This document shows positions 56,068-64,000 of a stretch of 64,000 nt of DNA, in pieces. Under the pieces are notes generated by a model that had not been told where the DNA came from, searched no databases, and was given only the letters and a program-made list of their open reading frames with translations. Both the position numbers and the translations under genes were made by a program. The stretch comes from Cristatella mucedo (lineage: Eukaryota > Bryozoa > Phylactolaemata > Cristatellidae). Within the stretch, counting starts at the first letter, position 1. The number at the start of each line of letters is the position of its first letter. The stretch is from NCBI GenBank assembly GCA_009760855.2, contig WPIO01000118.1, positions 461,001 to 525,000 of the forward strand, read 5' to 3'.

Positions 56068-56884
56068 CAGTGGTATCTCGGCATAGGAGTTGAATTCGTT
56101 CCGCGCCGGAGCTCGTAACTCAAATTACTCGTATGTCACATCAATTTTCCAGATTGAAATGAATTGAAATACCATGCATTCTTTCCGGACCCCCAAAAAG
56201 CGCTGCGATTTTTGTCGCATGTTTTTAAATTAAAAAATGTACTTGTTAATTTAAAAAATACAATAGAATGTCTTGCAATGAACGGGTTTTATTAATCCTA
56301 ATGTACAGGAGTAACTTGGAAATCAGGTGACTTGAAGATGCTAATAGAGTTAAAAGAAAAAGGCTGAACTAAATATCTGAACCTTACTCGCCTATTTTTT
56401 CCCTTTTCGCCAGGCTTTCCTCGCTTTTAGTTTATTGGATGGGCCTTTACTCGGACGCACCGATTGTTATCAGTTATACGATGAACTCTGGCATGATGAT
56501 ATTGCCTAAATAAAGAGTACAATACGTATATAGCTATTCCTGCCGTAGTCGGATTTAACACCGGAGTCGGGCAATCTTGTGCGTCCAAGCACCACGATGG
56601 CTCGCTCGAGTCTGTCTGGGTGCGCACCAGCAGGCCTGCGCTTAGCGTCACACCGGGGTCGTAGGGCAGCGTCCGGCAACAGAACGTCATTCGCTGACCT
56701 ACCCTTATTAGCCTGAGTAAACGCACGCAGTGTGACATTCGCATCAGCAACTAGTGGCGGAGTATCTGAAGCTGACTAATAACCCAAATTCTAGCTCGCA
56801 ACTCAAAGAAAAAAATTGGCCGAGAGACAGCTCATACCTCGAAACACTCGTATGTCGAGACACTCGAAAGCCGAGGTACCACTG
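56068..56884. mobile_element. Mariner-like non-autonomous inverted-repeat element, 817 bp
   Basis: The left end CAGTGGTATCTCGGCATAGG and the right end (complement CAGTGGTACCTCGGCTTTCG) are inverted repeats, each flanked by TA (56066-56067 and 56885-56886). GAATTCGTTCC near the left end and the TA target are typical of Tc1/mariner-type elements. No transposase was seen. The GC-richer interior (about 56430-56750) differs in character from the AT-rich outer parts. Confidence 0.8.
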
Positions 56885-57423
56885 TATATTTACATTTTTA
56901 TATGAAGATTGTCCAGCGCCTACAGTTGAGAGCAAATAAGCAGAAAGCTATTTGTACGTGACCCTCGCACTGAGCCGTGAAATCTTGTGGAAAAAGAGCC
57001 ATCTAGGATTTCCTACGACAAGAGTATAATTTTTTATGCGTTGCTGACTAGTCGGTTTCGTTGCAATACGGTGTTGGTCGCCTGGCTCAGGAGACCGGTC
57101 AGTTTGTGTCTAGTCCGTCGAGAAGTGCACCTAATGATTCTTAAATGCTTGGCTTATACTGCGCGGGTTTTCTCTTTTTCTTGAGAGTACTCGCTTACAG
57201 TATTCCGGAGAAAATACCGTCTACGAACGTAACGCGCTTTCCATGCTTACAAAATCTAATTGCGGTTACATATACAATATAGCGGAGCCAACCAGGGCAC
57301 ATTGAGTTGCATTAACCTACGCTCATATGACTAGCACAGCCGTGTCGCTAATAATCGAGCGAACATTTAGGTAAATTCCAAAGGCTTGGACTAGGCGTCA
57401 CATGTACAGTATATACAGACAGT

Positions 57424-57470
57424 AATGCGCAAACGCATGCGCGCACGCACGCGCGCGGGCGCGCGAGCCT
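57424..57470. repeat. Alternating CG/CA tract
   Basis: GCGCACGCACGCGCGCGGGC-type alternation, a possible Z-DNA former, lies about 500 bp upstream of the unidentified exon at 57998. Confidence 0.7.
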
Positions 57471-57997
57471 AACGTAGACTTTGCAGGCCATGGCTGGTTC
57501 TGGAGGTCAGCGATTCCCCGTCGCTGCTGAATAGACTTCTCTACTCACTAGACGAGGTTGGTGTCCTCGTGTACGGAGCTCTTTGTTGCTGCCTTGTTCG
57601 AGTACCGTCTGCATGCACGCGTGCATTTGGCGTTGGACCTTCGAGTCAATAGCCCCAATTGTAAGGCCGCATATTCATCGCGCATCGGCTGCGATTAGCA
57701 CCGTTACGAGCGCTGCGCTTGCGGACAAGTTCCGTCCTGACGCGGATGCCGCCACAGCCCGTTTGTAACATTTGGCGTCGGAGGTGTTGGATGATTGCTG
57801 AGGCCCTGTAGCAGTTGTCTTGTAACATCCTCATTAGTGGCTATTGTGTTGGTGAAAGTCGAGCCCTAACGACATTTTCTCTTGTAGTTTTCTCTCTCGC
57901 GCGATTGAGTTGTTTACTAAAGCAGATATTGAGTGCTTGAACAATGAAGCAGCTGCCTGCTTTGCCTTACTTTGCCCAACTTGCTCTGCATGCAGAA

Positions 57998-58304
57998 TAA
58001 TAATTTCTCTTCTGAACTTGTGCAAATTGCGATGTCGTGCTTAACAGAAATTAAGCGAATTGATGAACAGCATTGTTCTGATGTTAAGCGAATACTAAAT
58101 ATATGCTCAGGCCACGGATTACACGAGACAGTACCCTTGGATGAGCAGCATATAGCAGCATTTAGACATACTAGCCTTGAGAGTACGGATACTCTAAAGG
58201 CAGAGGAATTTCGTGACAGTAGAGCTAAGGTTCTTCGAGCGGCTTGTCAGATGTATGCACCTGTCTGCAGCATTTCTCGCAGTCTCACAGATAAGAGATT
58301 TTAA
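57998..58304 (+). CDS. Possible terminal exon of an unidentified gene
   Basis: A strong acceptor-like stretch (TTGCTCTGCATGCAG, ending 57997) leads into an open frame of about 101 codons ending in TAA. The protein is polar and helical with acidic and basic residues (ELVQIAMSCLTEIKRIDEQH, later LKAEEFRDSRAKVLRAACQM), unlike random translation and unlike the LINE proteins. I do not recognise the family. An open segment at about 57498-57556 (LEVSDSPSLLNRLLYSLDE) might be an upstream exon, but the join is not established. Confidence 0.4.
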
Positions 58305-58562
58305 AAATAATTTATGACAGTAATAAACAGTGAAATTTGAAGGCAACTACAAGAACTGCCCGCCGCACGGTCTTGGATCGCCAACGGTAAGAGGCGTTCC
58401 CTGTGCGGCAATGAAACGGCAGCATTATATATAGTAGCGCCGAGTAATCTGCACAGCTGCCTATGAGACTGCCTCCGTCGCTTGGAGGCGAAGCCTGAGA
58501 CGTCGTTCGTCGCCGCACAGCGAGAGAGCCGACGGGCGACGCTGCCCGTGAGAGCATCGCCA

Positions 58563-58750
58563 TCAGCCCCACCGCACACCAGCTCCATGCGGTGTGTTGC
58601 TTCCCGATCGAGCGCCGACGTTGTCGGCGAAGAGGCCCGCGACGTTTCCGGCGGGCGAGTAGTTGGCCACAACGTACACAGTATTTCCACTTACTGCTTT
58701 TCCCACTCCCACTTTCTCCGTGCTCTTCCAGACGACCTGCGTGAAGTGAC
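58563..58750 (-). CDS. CAP protein exon 4
   Basis: After acceptor TCCCGTAG it encodes [20 protein letters not shown] and [17 protein letters not shown], then a short tail ending in TGA (58565-58563). Confidence 0.93.
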
Positions 58751-61700
58751 CTACGGGAAAATATGACGAACTACAGCGAGCGCCAATTTCTTCGTCTGCC
58801 TCATCGCGGCGGCGACGGAGAGAAAGCGGACGGACCGTCGCTTGTGCTGCTCCGGCTCTCGGCTGCCCCGAGCGAGCGCCTCGCGGCGCCGGGCGCTCCT
58901 CGTCGGCCAGAACGAGGCTGCTACCGGCTAGCCGTCGGCAGGCGAACAGTCGGGTCCCGCTTTTATTCGAAGTCTCGTGACTGTTTCATTTAAAATTAAA
59001 GTGTGTAGAAAGAAGCAAGAGTGACGGTTGGCTCATTCAAATGCCCTATTCTTATAGCGGTCGAAGTGCCTTAGTAACTGCCCGACCCCCAGGCTAGAGG
59101 TGGGCAATAATAGTAATAAGAATGTTTACATTTGTATAGCATTTGTATATAATTTTATTATAACATTTTATAACATATTTATAACATTTGTATAGAACCC
59201 TCAGAGAACTTAATCTCTTTGTAGACACTTTACATATGGAATAGAGAAGTGCCCGCGACAGGAATCCGACCCATGACCTGGGTCGTTAGGATAGGTCAAA
59301 TATTAACACAGTAGGTGCAGAGTGCCGAATAGAAGTGCTAGCCGGCGTTGGAGTGTATCTGAAAATAATGTTGGCATTTAAATGCAAAGTAGCTCTTAGC
59401 TTACTGCCGGCTTGGCTGTTTGGTGAGTACATTAAAATACCACCGAAGGAACTTCAAAGCTATGCGCTTGCTTAGCTGGCTAGAACCCCACGCAGTCACG
59501 CACACTCAGCAGCCGTTACGCTGGAAACCTTACCGTAGCGCACTCAAAGGCTAAGCTACTTTCAGTTAAGTTTTACTCTCCTGTACATGATTCTGGTCAT
59601 GTTTCCTTTAGATTGATTCTAAAGCTGGAAATGGTTCAAGGCCAGCTTTTGTGCGCTAGTAGGCACAGGCGCGGGTGCAGTGGAATATTCTAAGGCCTAG
59701 CCTTCACTATGCGGTCCCAGCGGGCCTGAAGCAGCCGAATGAATGGGCGGCGGCTTGCCAATCGACACAGCCCTTCAGGATCTGTCAAAAGGAGCCGCGT
59801 CGTTACATCTCCGGTCTCAAGAAAAAAAAACAGGCAGATAGGCCAAGCCAGTGCACTCATAAATTTGTACAGGGTTTCTTAGACATCTTAAAAAAAACGT
59901 GTCACATACATTTGGAGCAGCGCTTTGAATGAGACCTTCGTAAAAATCGCCAGAGAACTAGATCTGTACAGACACTACTTAAATTGCAAAGGAAGCATGC
60001 ACATTGGTTGGTGATATAGTGCACATTGTAATACGTACACGTACGCAAAGAACAATGCGCGCGGACGGAACAGACGCTGTAAGGAACGTTTGGGTAGGCG
60101 GTTCGATTTAAATGTCATCTCCGAAGACGTGACGTCAGTCGGGAGACTAAAGGATTCGAGGCTGGGCAGAGGTGCGGCTACGAGACTCCAGTCGGAAGAG
60201 CAGGTGAGACGATGCGAAGACTGACACGGTAGAGCTTCCTTCAGGTCGATAGGCTCCTCGTCGGGCAGCCGGTGCTGGTCGGTGGGAAATAGCGAAATGT
60301 GCCAGTTTCAATGTTCGAAAACAAGAGATTTAGCTACGGAGCTTCGCATCAACTGTTGACGTCTTATTTTGGAGGCAGTCAGATCAGGGAGTAGTAAGCT
60401 GCGCAGGTTTAGTCGGGATGCCACAACTGAATGCATCGGCGCGGCTGCGGTGCCCTTAATCTGAAGGGCCCGAATTTTAGCCTCGATGGGTAGCACTCGT
60501 GCCTTGAGTATGCAGGACTGGTCAATTATAGAAAGGCATCCGCAGCTAAGCCCGGGCACGTGCTCTCCTCACCTGTCGCCGCAGAGAATCCGGGATTGCT
60601 GTAGTCGTACTGCATTACCTCGTCGTACCACATCTTGACCACAGCGCCTCCTGTTGACGAAAAACGTTAGGCGCCACTTCGAACGCGTTACGTCCTGCGC
60701 GTCGGCGAACGCTGCGGGACATGCCAGGAGTGCGCGAGCGAGTAGCCATCGCCGTCCAGGAGGCGGCGGGTAGCCTGAAGGGAGGCATGGGGCGAGCGAG
60801 GGGGCGGGGACAGCGAGCTCGTTCGCTTGGGCCTAGTTCTCGCTCGTTGGTGTATCCACATCGGTACAGTAAGTAGATCGCTGTCCAATCGTGCAGTCGC
60901 TCTGCTGGCAACTGCAGCTGGCAGCGCGCGCTGGGCGTGCGTCCATGCGACTTCTCTCCTGTTCAAAGCGTGGGAAAGACGCAATTGAACTCGCGACCTA
61001 CCCGACATCCCATTGCCGTCGCTGCTCCACGACATGGCCAAGTTCTCCCCGATTCTCTCGCCGTTTAGCATGCAATCGCTGTGCCGGAAAGTGCCGGTCT
61101 GCGCCAGCTGCTCGGCGTAGTTCTGAGCGCGCGCCGCAAGGTCAGAAGACAGCGTCAGTGAGGGCGATCCATGGAGCTTCCTGCAACGAAGGCGATAACT
61201 CGACATGTCGCTCACGTGGCTTACCTCGAGGCGGATTTTTATAGGAGCGCGGTTTTAGCAGTAACCAAACCCGCATGTACTGTCTCAGCCTTGGCTTTGG
61301 GTTCTCTGCGTTTAGAGACTCGTTGACAGACCAGCATGCATACGTGCCAGTTTAGTGGCCGACTGCATGAAAAGTGCATAGACTCATGTGACGTCGCATT
61401 TTCTTCGTAGTGCCGTGCATGCTAGACACAAAGATCATAGTTGGAACCGTCATGTCAGTGCTGGAAGTCGTCGTCTAATGCTACGCATAATTAACGAACG
61501 CGCTATCTTAATGACGGGCTAGTTTGGCCGAGTGCTTAAGGTGCTTGCATTATAAAAGGTCAACGAGTACGTGTATCATGACTGAGGTCGCGGACTGGAG
61601 CCCCATGGGATATGTGAAGCACCTGAATAGATATTAACTTTTTTAAGGCGCTATGCAAACGAATTACATTTTGGTATGGGTCGTGCAGAAAGACTGCGGG

Positions 61701-61975
61701 TAGTCCAAATAGTAAAGCTAAAAAGTTCTAAATTTGGAAAAAATTATATTAGCTACGGTACAGTTAGCGAAGAGCTGCGACTAGTTCCTGCTCGCGCTCT
61801 CAACGCGCTGAACAGTCCGCCCCAAAAAAGCACGTCACGCGAGCAAACGCGTCTCTGCTTGCCTGTAGTAGTTGTGAGCTTCGAGCGCCTCCTTCTGGAA
61901 GTCATCCGTGTAGTCGTCAGCGCTGACGCCACACACCACGAATGCCAGCGAAAGGGCGACGGCTGCGATACGCAT
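58563..61975 (-). CDS. Secreted CAP-superfamily protein (GAPR-1/PR-1-like), four exons, about 185 aa
   Basis: Coding exons are 61863-61975, 61002-61180, 60573-60650 and 58563-58750; total 558 nt including the stop, and all phases agree. Exon 1 encodes a signal peptide ([19 protein letters not shown], likely cleaved after Ala) and the first CAP helix ending [10 protein letters not shown]. Exon 2 reads [25 protein letters not shown], then [20 protein letters not shown]. Exon 3 has [14 protein letters not shown]. Exon 4 has CAP signature 1 ([14 protein letters not shown]) and signature 2 ([15 protein letters not shown]). The four conserved CAP-tetrad residues are present (His in FRHS, Glu in GENLA, Glu in WYDE, His in HFTQ). 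CAP proteins act in varied secreted or membrane roles; no specific role can be assigned. Intron 1 appears to use a GC donor. Intron 3 holds SINE-A and LINE-A remnants. Confidence 0.93.
59150..59300 (-). mobile_element. SINE-A variant
   Basis: TAGAACCCTCAGAGAACTTA, ATCTCTTTGTAGACACTTTA and CGACCCATGACCTGGGTCG, with a locally duplicated ATTTGTATA-type tail (59123-59190). Confidence 0.6.
59940..60560 (-). repeat. Old, degenerate LINE-A in CAP intron 3
   Basis: AGAGAACTAGATCTGTACAG, TTGCAAAGGAAGCATGC and GGGATGCCACAACTGAATGC keep the LINE-A order with heavy divergence. It ends near the third CAP exon. Confidence 0.55.
60573..60650 (-). CDS. CAP protein exon 3
   Basis: The 78-nt exon lies between acceptor CGTCAACAG and donor ACAG|GTGAGG and encodes [20 protein letters not shown] and FSAAT, the helix with the second tetrad Glu. 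Confidence 0.92.
61002..61180 (-). CDS. CAP protein exon 2
   Basis: It follows acceptor TCGTTGCAG and ends TCGG|GTAGGT. It carries the first His and first Glu of the CAP tetrad. Confidence 0.92.
61508..61665 (+). mobile_element. SINE-A
   Basis: GGGCTAGTTTGGCCGAGTGC, then GAGGTCGCGGACTGGAGCCC, then AGCACCTGAATAGATATTAA and GGCGCTATGCAAACGAATTA. Confidence 0.7.
61863..61975 (-). CDS. CAP protein exon 1 (signal peptide)
   Basis: The start ATG is at 61975-61973 and precedes a clear hydrophobic signal sequence. The exon ends TACTACAG with GCAAGC following, a classic GC-type donor; the resulting AG joins G of exon 2 to give Arg. An upstream in-frame extension on this strand lacks similarity, so this ATG was chosen. 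Confidence 0.88.
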
Positions 61976-62327
61976 GGCGAACCTAAACGCTGAAGGAGAA
62001 TCGGCTCGCAGAGTTGGCATGCACAATTGAACCTTTTGCAGAGTCGCCTGCCCTTGAAACTTTAGGGCAGAACGAGTGAGAACAGGCATCGCCGAATGCA
62101 ATAGAAGTCGACGGGTCTCTAGAAACATAAAACGGCCTTTGAAAAATGCATGACCGATATGGGGATGCCTCGCCGTCACCTCCCAGCTGCCAATCTTGGG
62201 GCCGCGTCAATAGTTGTCGCGCAAAACGGGCACAGCCTTTGGCATCTTGCCCGAATTCTGTTTCAAACGCGGAAGCGGAAGCTTATGCTCCTTACCCTTA
62301 TTTAAAGTAGTCTTTACGAGCCCGCTA

Positions 62328-62342
62328 CAAGCTCTCTCTCTC

Positions 62343-62380
<38 letters not shown>

Positions 62381-62382
62381 GA
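62328..62382. repeat. (TC)n microsatellite
   Basis: TCTCTC run about 350 bp upstream of the CAP gene start. Confidence 0.95.
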
Positions 62383-64000
62383 CGCGATATAGCGGCTCCT
62401 GTGAAAGCAGAGCTTCAATGTGGTGTTCTTTAGCTGGCAAATGACGTGAAGAGTGTGCCTCCTGTGTGTTCGAACCCGAAGCACGGCAACAGTAGCACTA
62501 CCCTTTCGCTGGATACAGTGTGTATTCCTCCTGCGCCTTTATAGGAACGCGAGCGAATGCAAAATCGTGACTGTGGACAATTAATGAAGAGCGACGAATC
62601 CAAAAACAGGGTGCGGCTTAGATTTCAATCATCATCTTCAGCTTACGGGGATCATGTGGGCCGAGGAACCTGAGCAAAGACATCCGGCGAGCCGCTCCTG
62701 ATGAGTCGTTATTTAGCCTAAGCCGCAGCGTGAACTTGCGCAAGCTCGCCGTGCCTGGCAGCAGCCGCCGCATCGGCGCGATGAACACCCTCTTTTTTTG
62801 CGCCCCTCGCGATCTTTCGAGCGTGTCCGGCGCTCGCAATCGGTCGCGGCCTCGCCTTACGTGGCACGACGATGCGCCCGTAGCTCCCCGGCTGCAGGCG
62901 CCACGCCAGCGGCGCGCGGCGCGCGGCGCTGAGCAGCTCGAGCGTCTTAGCCGCCCCGCCTAGCGTTCCCTCGGCGTCGCTCGTTACTTTTCGCTGCCCA
63001 GCCGCCCCGAACGGCCGCGTGGCGTGGGCTTCCAACTCCCAAACGCGAGGCACCAGACGCACGCGTCCTAGTGACGACGCGATTGTGCGGGCCGGTGGCT
63101 TTTTTGCCGGTCGCCTAAAACGCCGCGCTATATATCAAGACGATGGCTCGCCTGCAGTGCATTCGCTGCCTCAGCTTTTCACTGCACCTCACTCACTCAC
63201 TCACTCACTCACTCACTCCACTCACTCACTCTCTTGCTCGTAGCAACGACCTCCTGCTGCTTTTTGTCGCTTTATCATTTGCAGAGCTAAGCTTTGTCGA
63301 GGAGCGAAGCATGGCTCGCTGTACGAGACTATGAATGATAAGTAAAGGTAGAAGTCGGCTTATTTGGCAGCTTCACTTATGTAGCGGCGAGAGAGCTTTC
63401 GTGGCTGACACCTCGGCTTGCATAGACAAAACAGAATTGCCTGCTCCAAGGCTCGAACTCTCAACCTCAATCGTGATTTTCGCATACCTTACCTCTACGC
63501 TGAGACGAAGATGTCATGAAGTGTGCATACCTTACCTCGCCGCCGTCAGCTCAAGCCGGGTTGAAACGATCGCAATTTCTTTCTGGCCGCGGCATTCTTC
63601 CATTTCTTAGTCTTAATAGCGTTCGACCACCGCTCAGTCGAACGCTTCTGCTTGCTTCGTAAATGCTCAAACCGTAGGGAAGTCACGGAAGGTAAGCTTT
63701 CATTAGGCCACGGGGCACGGTCGCCGCGATTCGGCTGTAAGGAAATGGCAGGGCGTTAGACTAAATGAGGACGGCGACAGATTTTGGCCACCCCAGACGT
63801 CTGTTTGCTACGCTATTTCGCGCATCGTCAGTCAGTGCTCAGTGTGTCACGCGAGCGCGGCGTGTCGCGGTGACGCCTCGATGGAAGGCTCGGGCTGCAA
63901 CGAGGTCCACTGTTTTCAATAAATACTATAAAGAAAGGCTGACTAACTTTGCAGCCTCATTTCTCATTTACTGTACATAGTGGCACGAAGAGCCCCAACG
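62383..64000. other. GC-rich right end, no supported gene
   Basis: Open frames exist on both strands at 62610-63060, as expected from high GC. A TATATAT-like sequence at about 63130 lies only 14 bases before an ATG. No domain was recognised. Confidence 0.4.
63186..63235. repeat. (ACTC)n microsatellite
   Basis: CACTCACTCACT run in the GC-rich right end of the window. Confidence 0.95.

Noticed and set aside
60688..61215. Single 175-codon minus-strand frame spanning CAP exon 2
   Set aside because: Only its part at 61002-61180 matches the CAP family; the rest runs into intron 2 past a good donor.
62618..63062. Overlapping frames on both strands in GC-rich DNA, one ending KLKMMIEI
   Set aside because: High GC removes stop codons on both strands; no domain, splice pattern or family was recognised.

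Overview
This is eukaryotic, almost certainly metazoan, genomic DNA. Genes are split by GT-AG introns of about 0.1 to 8.6 kb, introns are packed with LINE and tRNA-derived SINE copies, and the recognisable proteins are animal-type. Nothing prokaryotic was seen: no operons, Shine-Dalgarno sites or CRISPR. I cannot name the species. The LYST-type gene and the repeat style suggest an invertebrate or early-branching animal, which is inference only.

Region 1 (about 480-53036, + strand) is the C-terminal half of one very large gene, a homologue of the lysosomal trafficking regulator LYST (Chediak-Higashi/beige protein). I traced about 30 exons by family similarity, splice sites and reading phase. 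In order they encode the helical middle region (480-16600), the PH-like/BEACH-linker region (17834-18362 and 26947-27099), the BEACH domain (28887-36442) and WD40 repeats (37409-53036), with a stop codon at 53034-53036. The N-terminal half lies upstream of the window. Two junctions (8454/8548 and 41969-42092) do not keep the reading frame with ordinary splice sites.

LYST introns hold the repeats. LINE-A is a CR1/L2-like non-LTR element with an APE endonuclease and a reverse transcriptase, a (TTA)n-type tail and a conserved 3' hairpin. Its longest copy is at 22660-26105, and there are more than 20 fragments. LINE-B is a second non-LTR family with a (CATTA)-type tail. SINE-A is tRNA-derived and ends in a version of the LINE-A tail hairpin. 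SINE-B is a second tRNA-derived family. There is also a 232-bp solo LTR with a 5-bp target duplication at 49696-49927. Several insertions are nested.

Region 2 (53037-58400) holds repeat fragments, a TA-flanked mariner-like inverted-repeat element (56068-56884) and an unidentified possible + strand terminal exon (57998-58304).

Region 3 (58563-61975, - strand) is a complete four-exon gene for a secreted CAP-superfamily (GAPR-1/PR-1-like) protein of about 185 residues. Its first intron appears to use a GC-AG splice pair.

Region 4 (62200-64000) is GC-rich with simple repeats and no gene I can support.

The two recognised genes are not expected to act together: LYST-type proteins are large cytosolic scaffolds for lysosome and lysosome-related organelle traffic, while the CAP protein carries a secretion signal.
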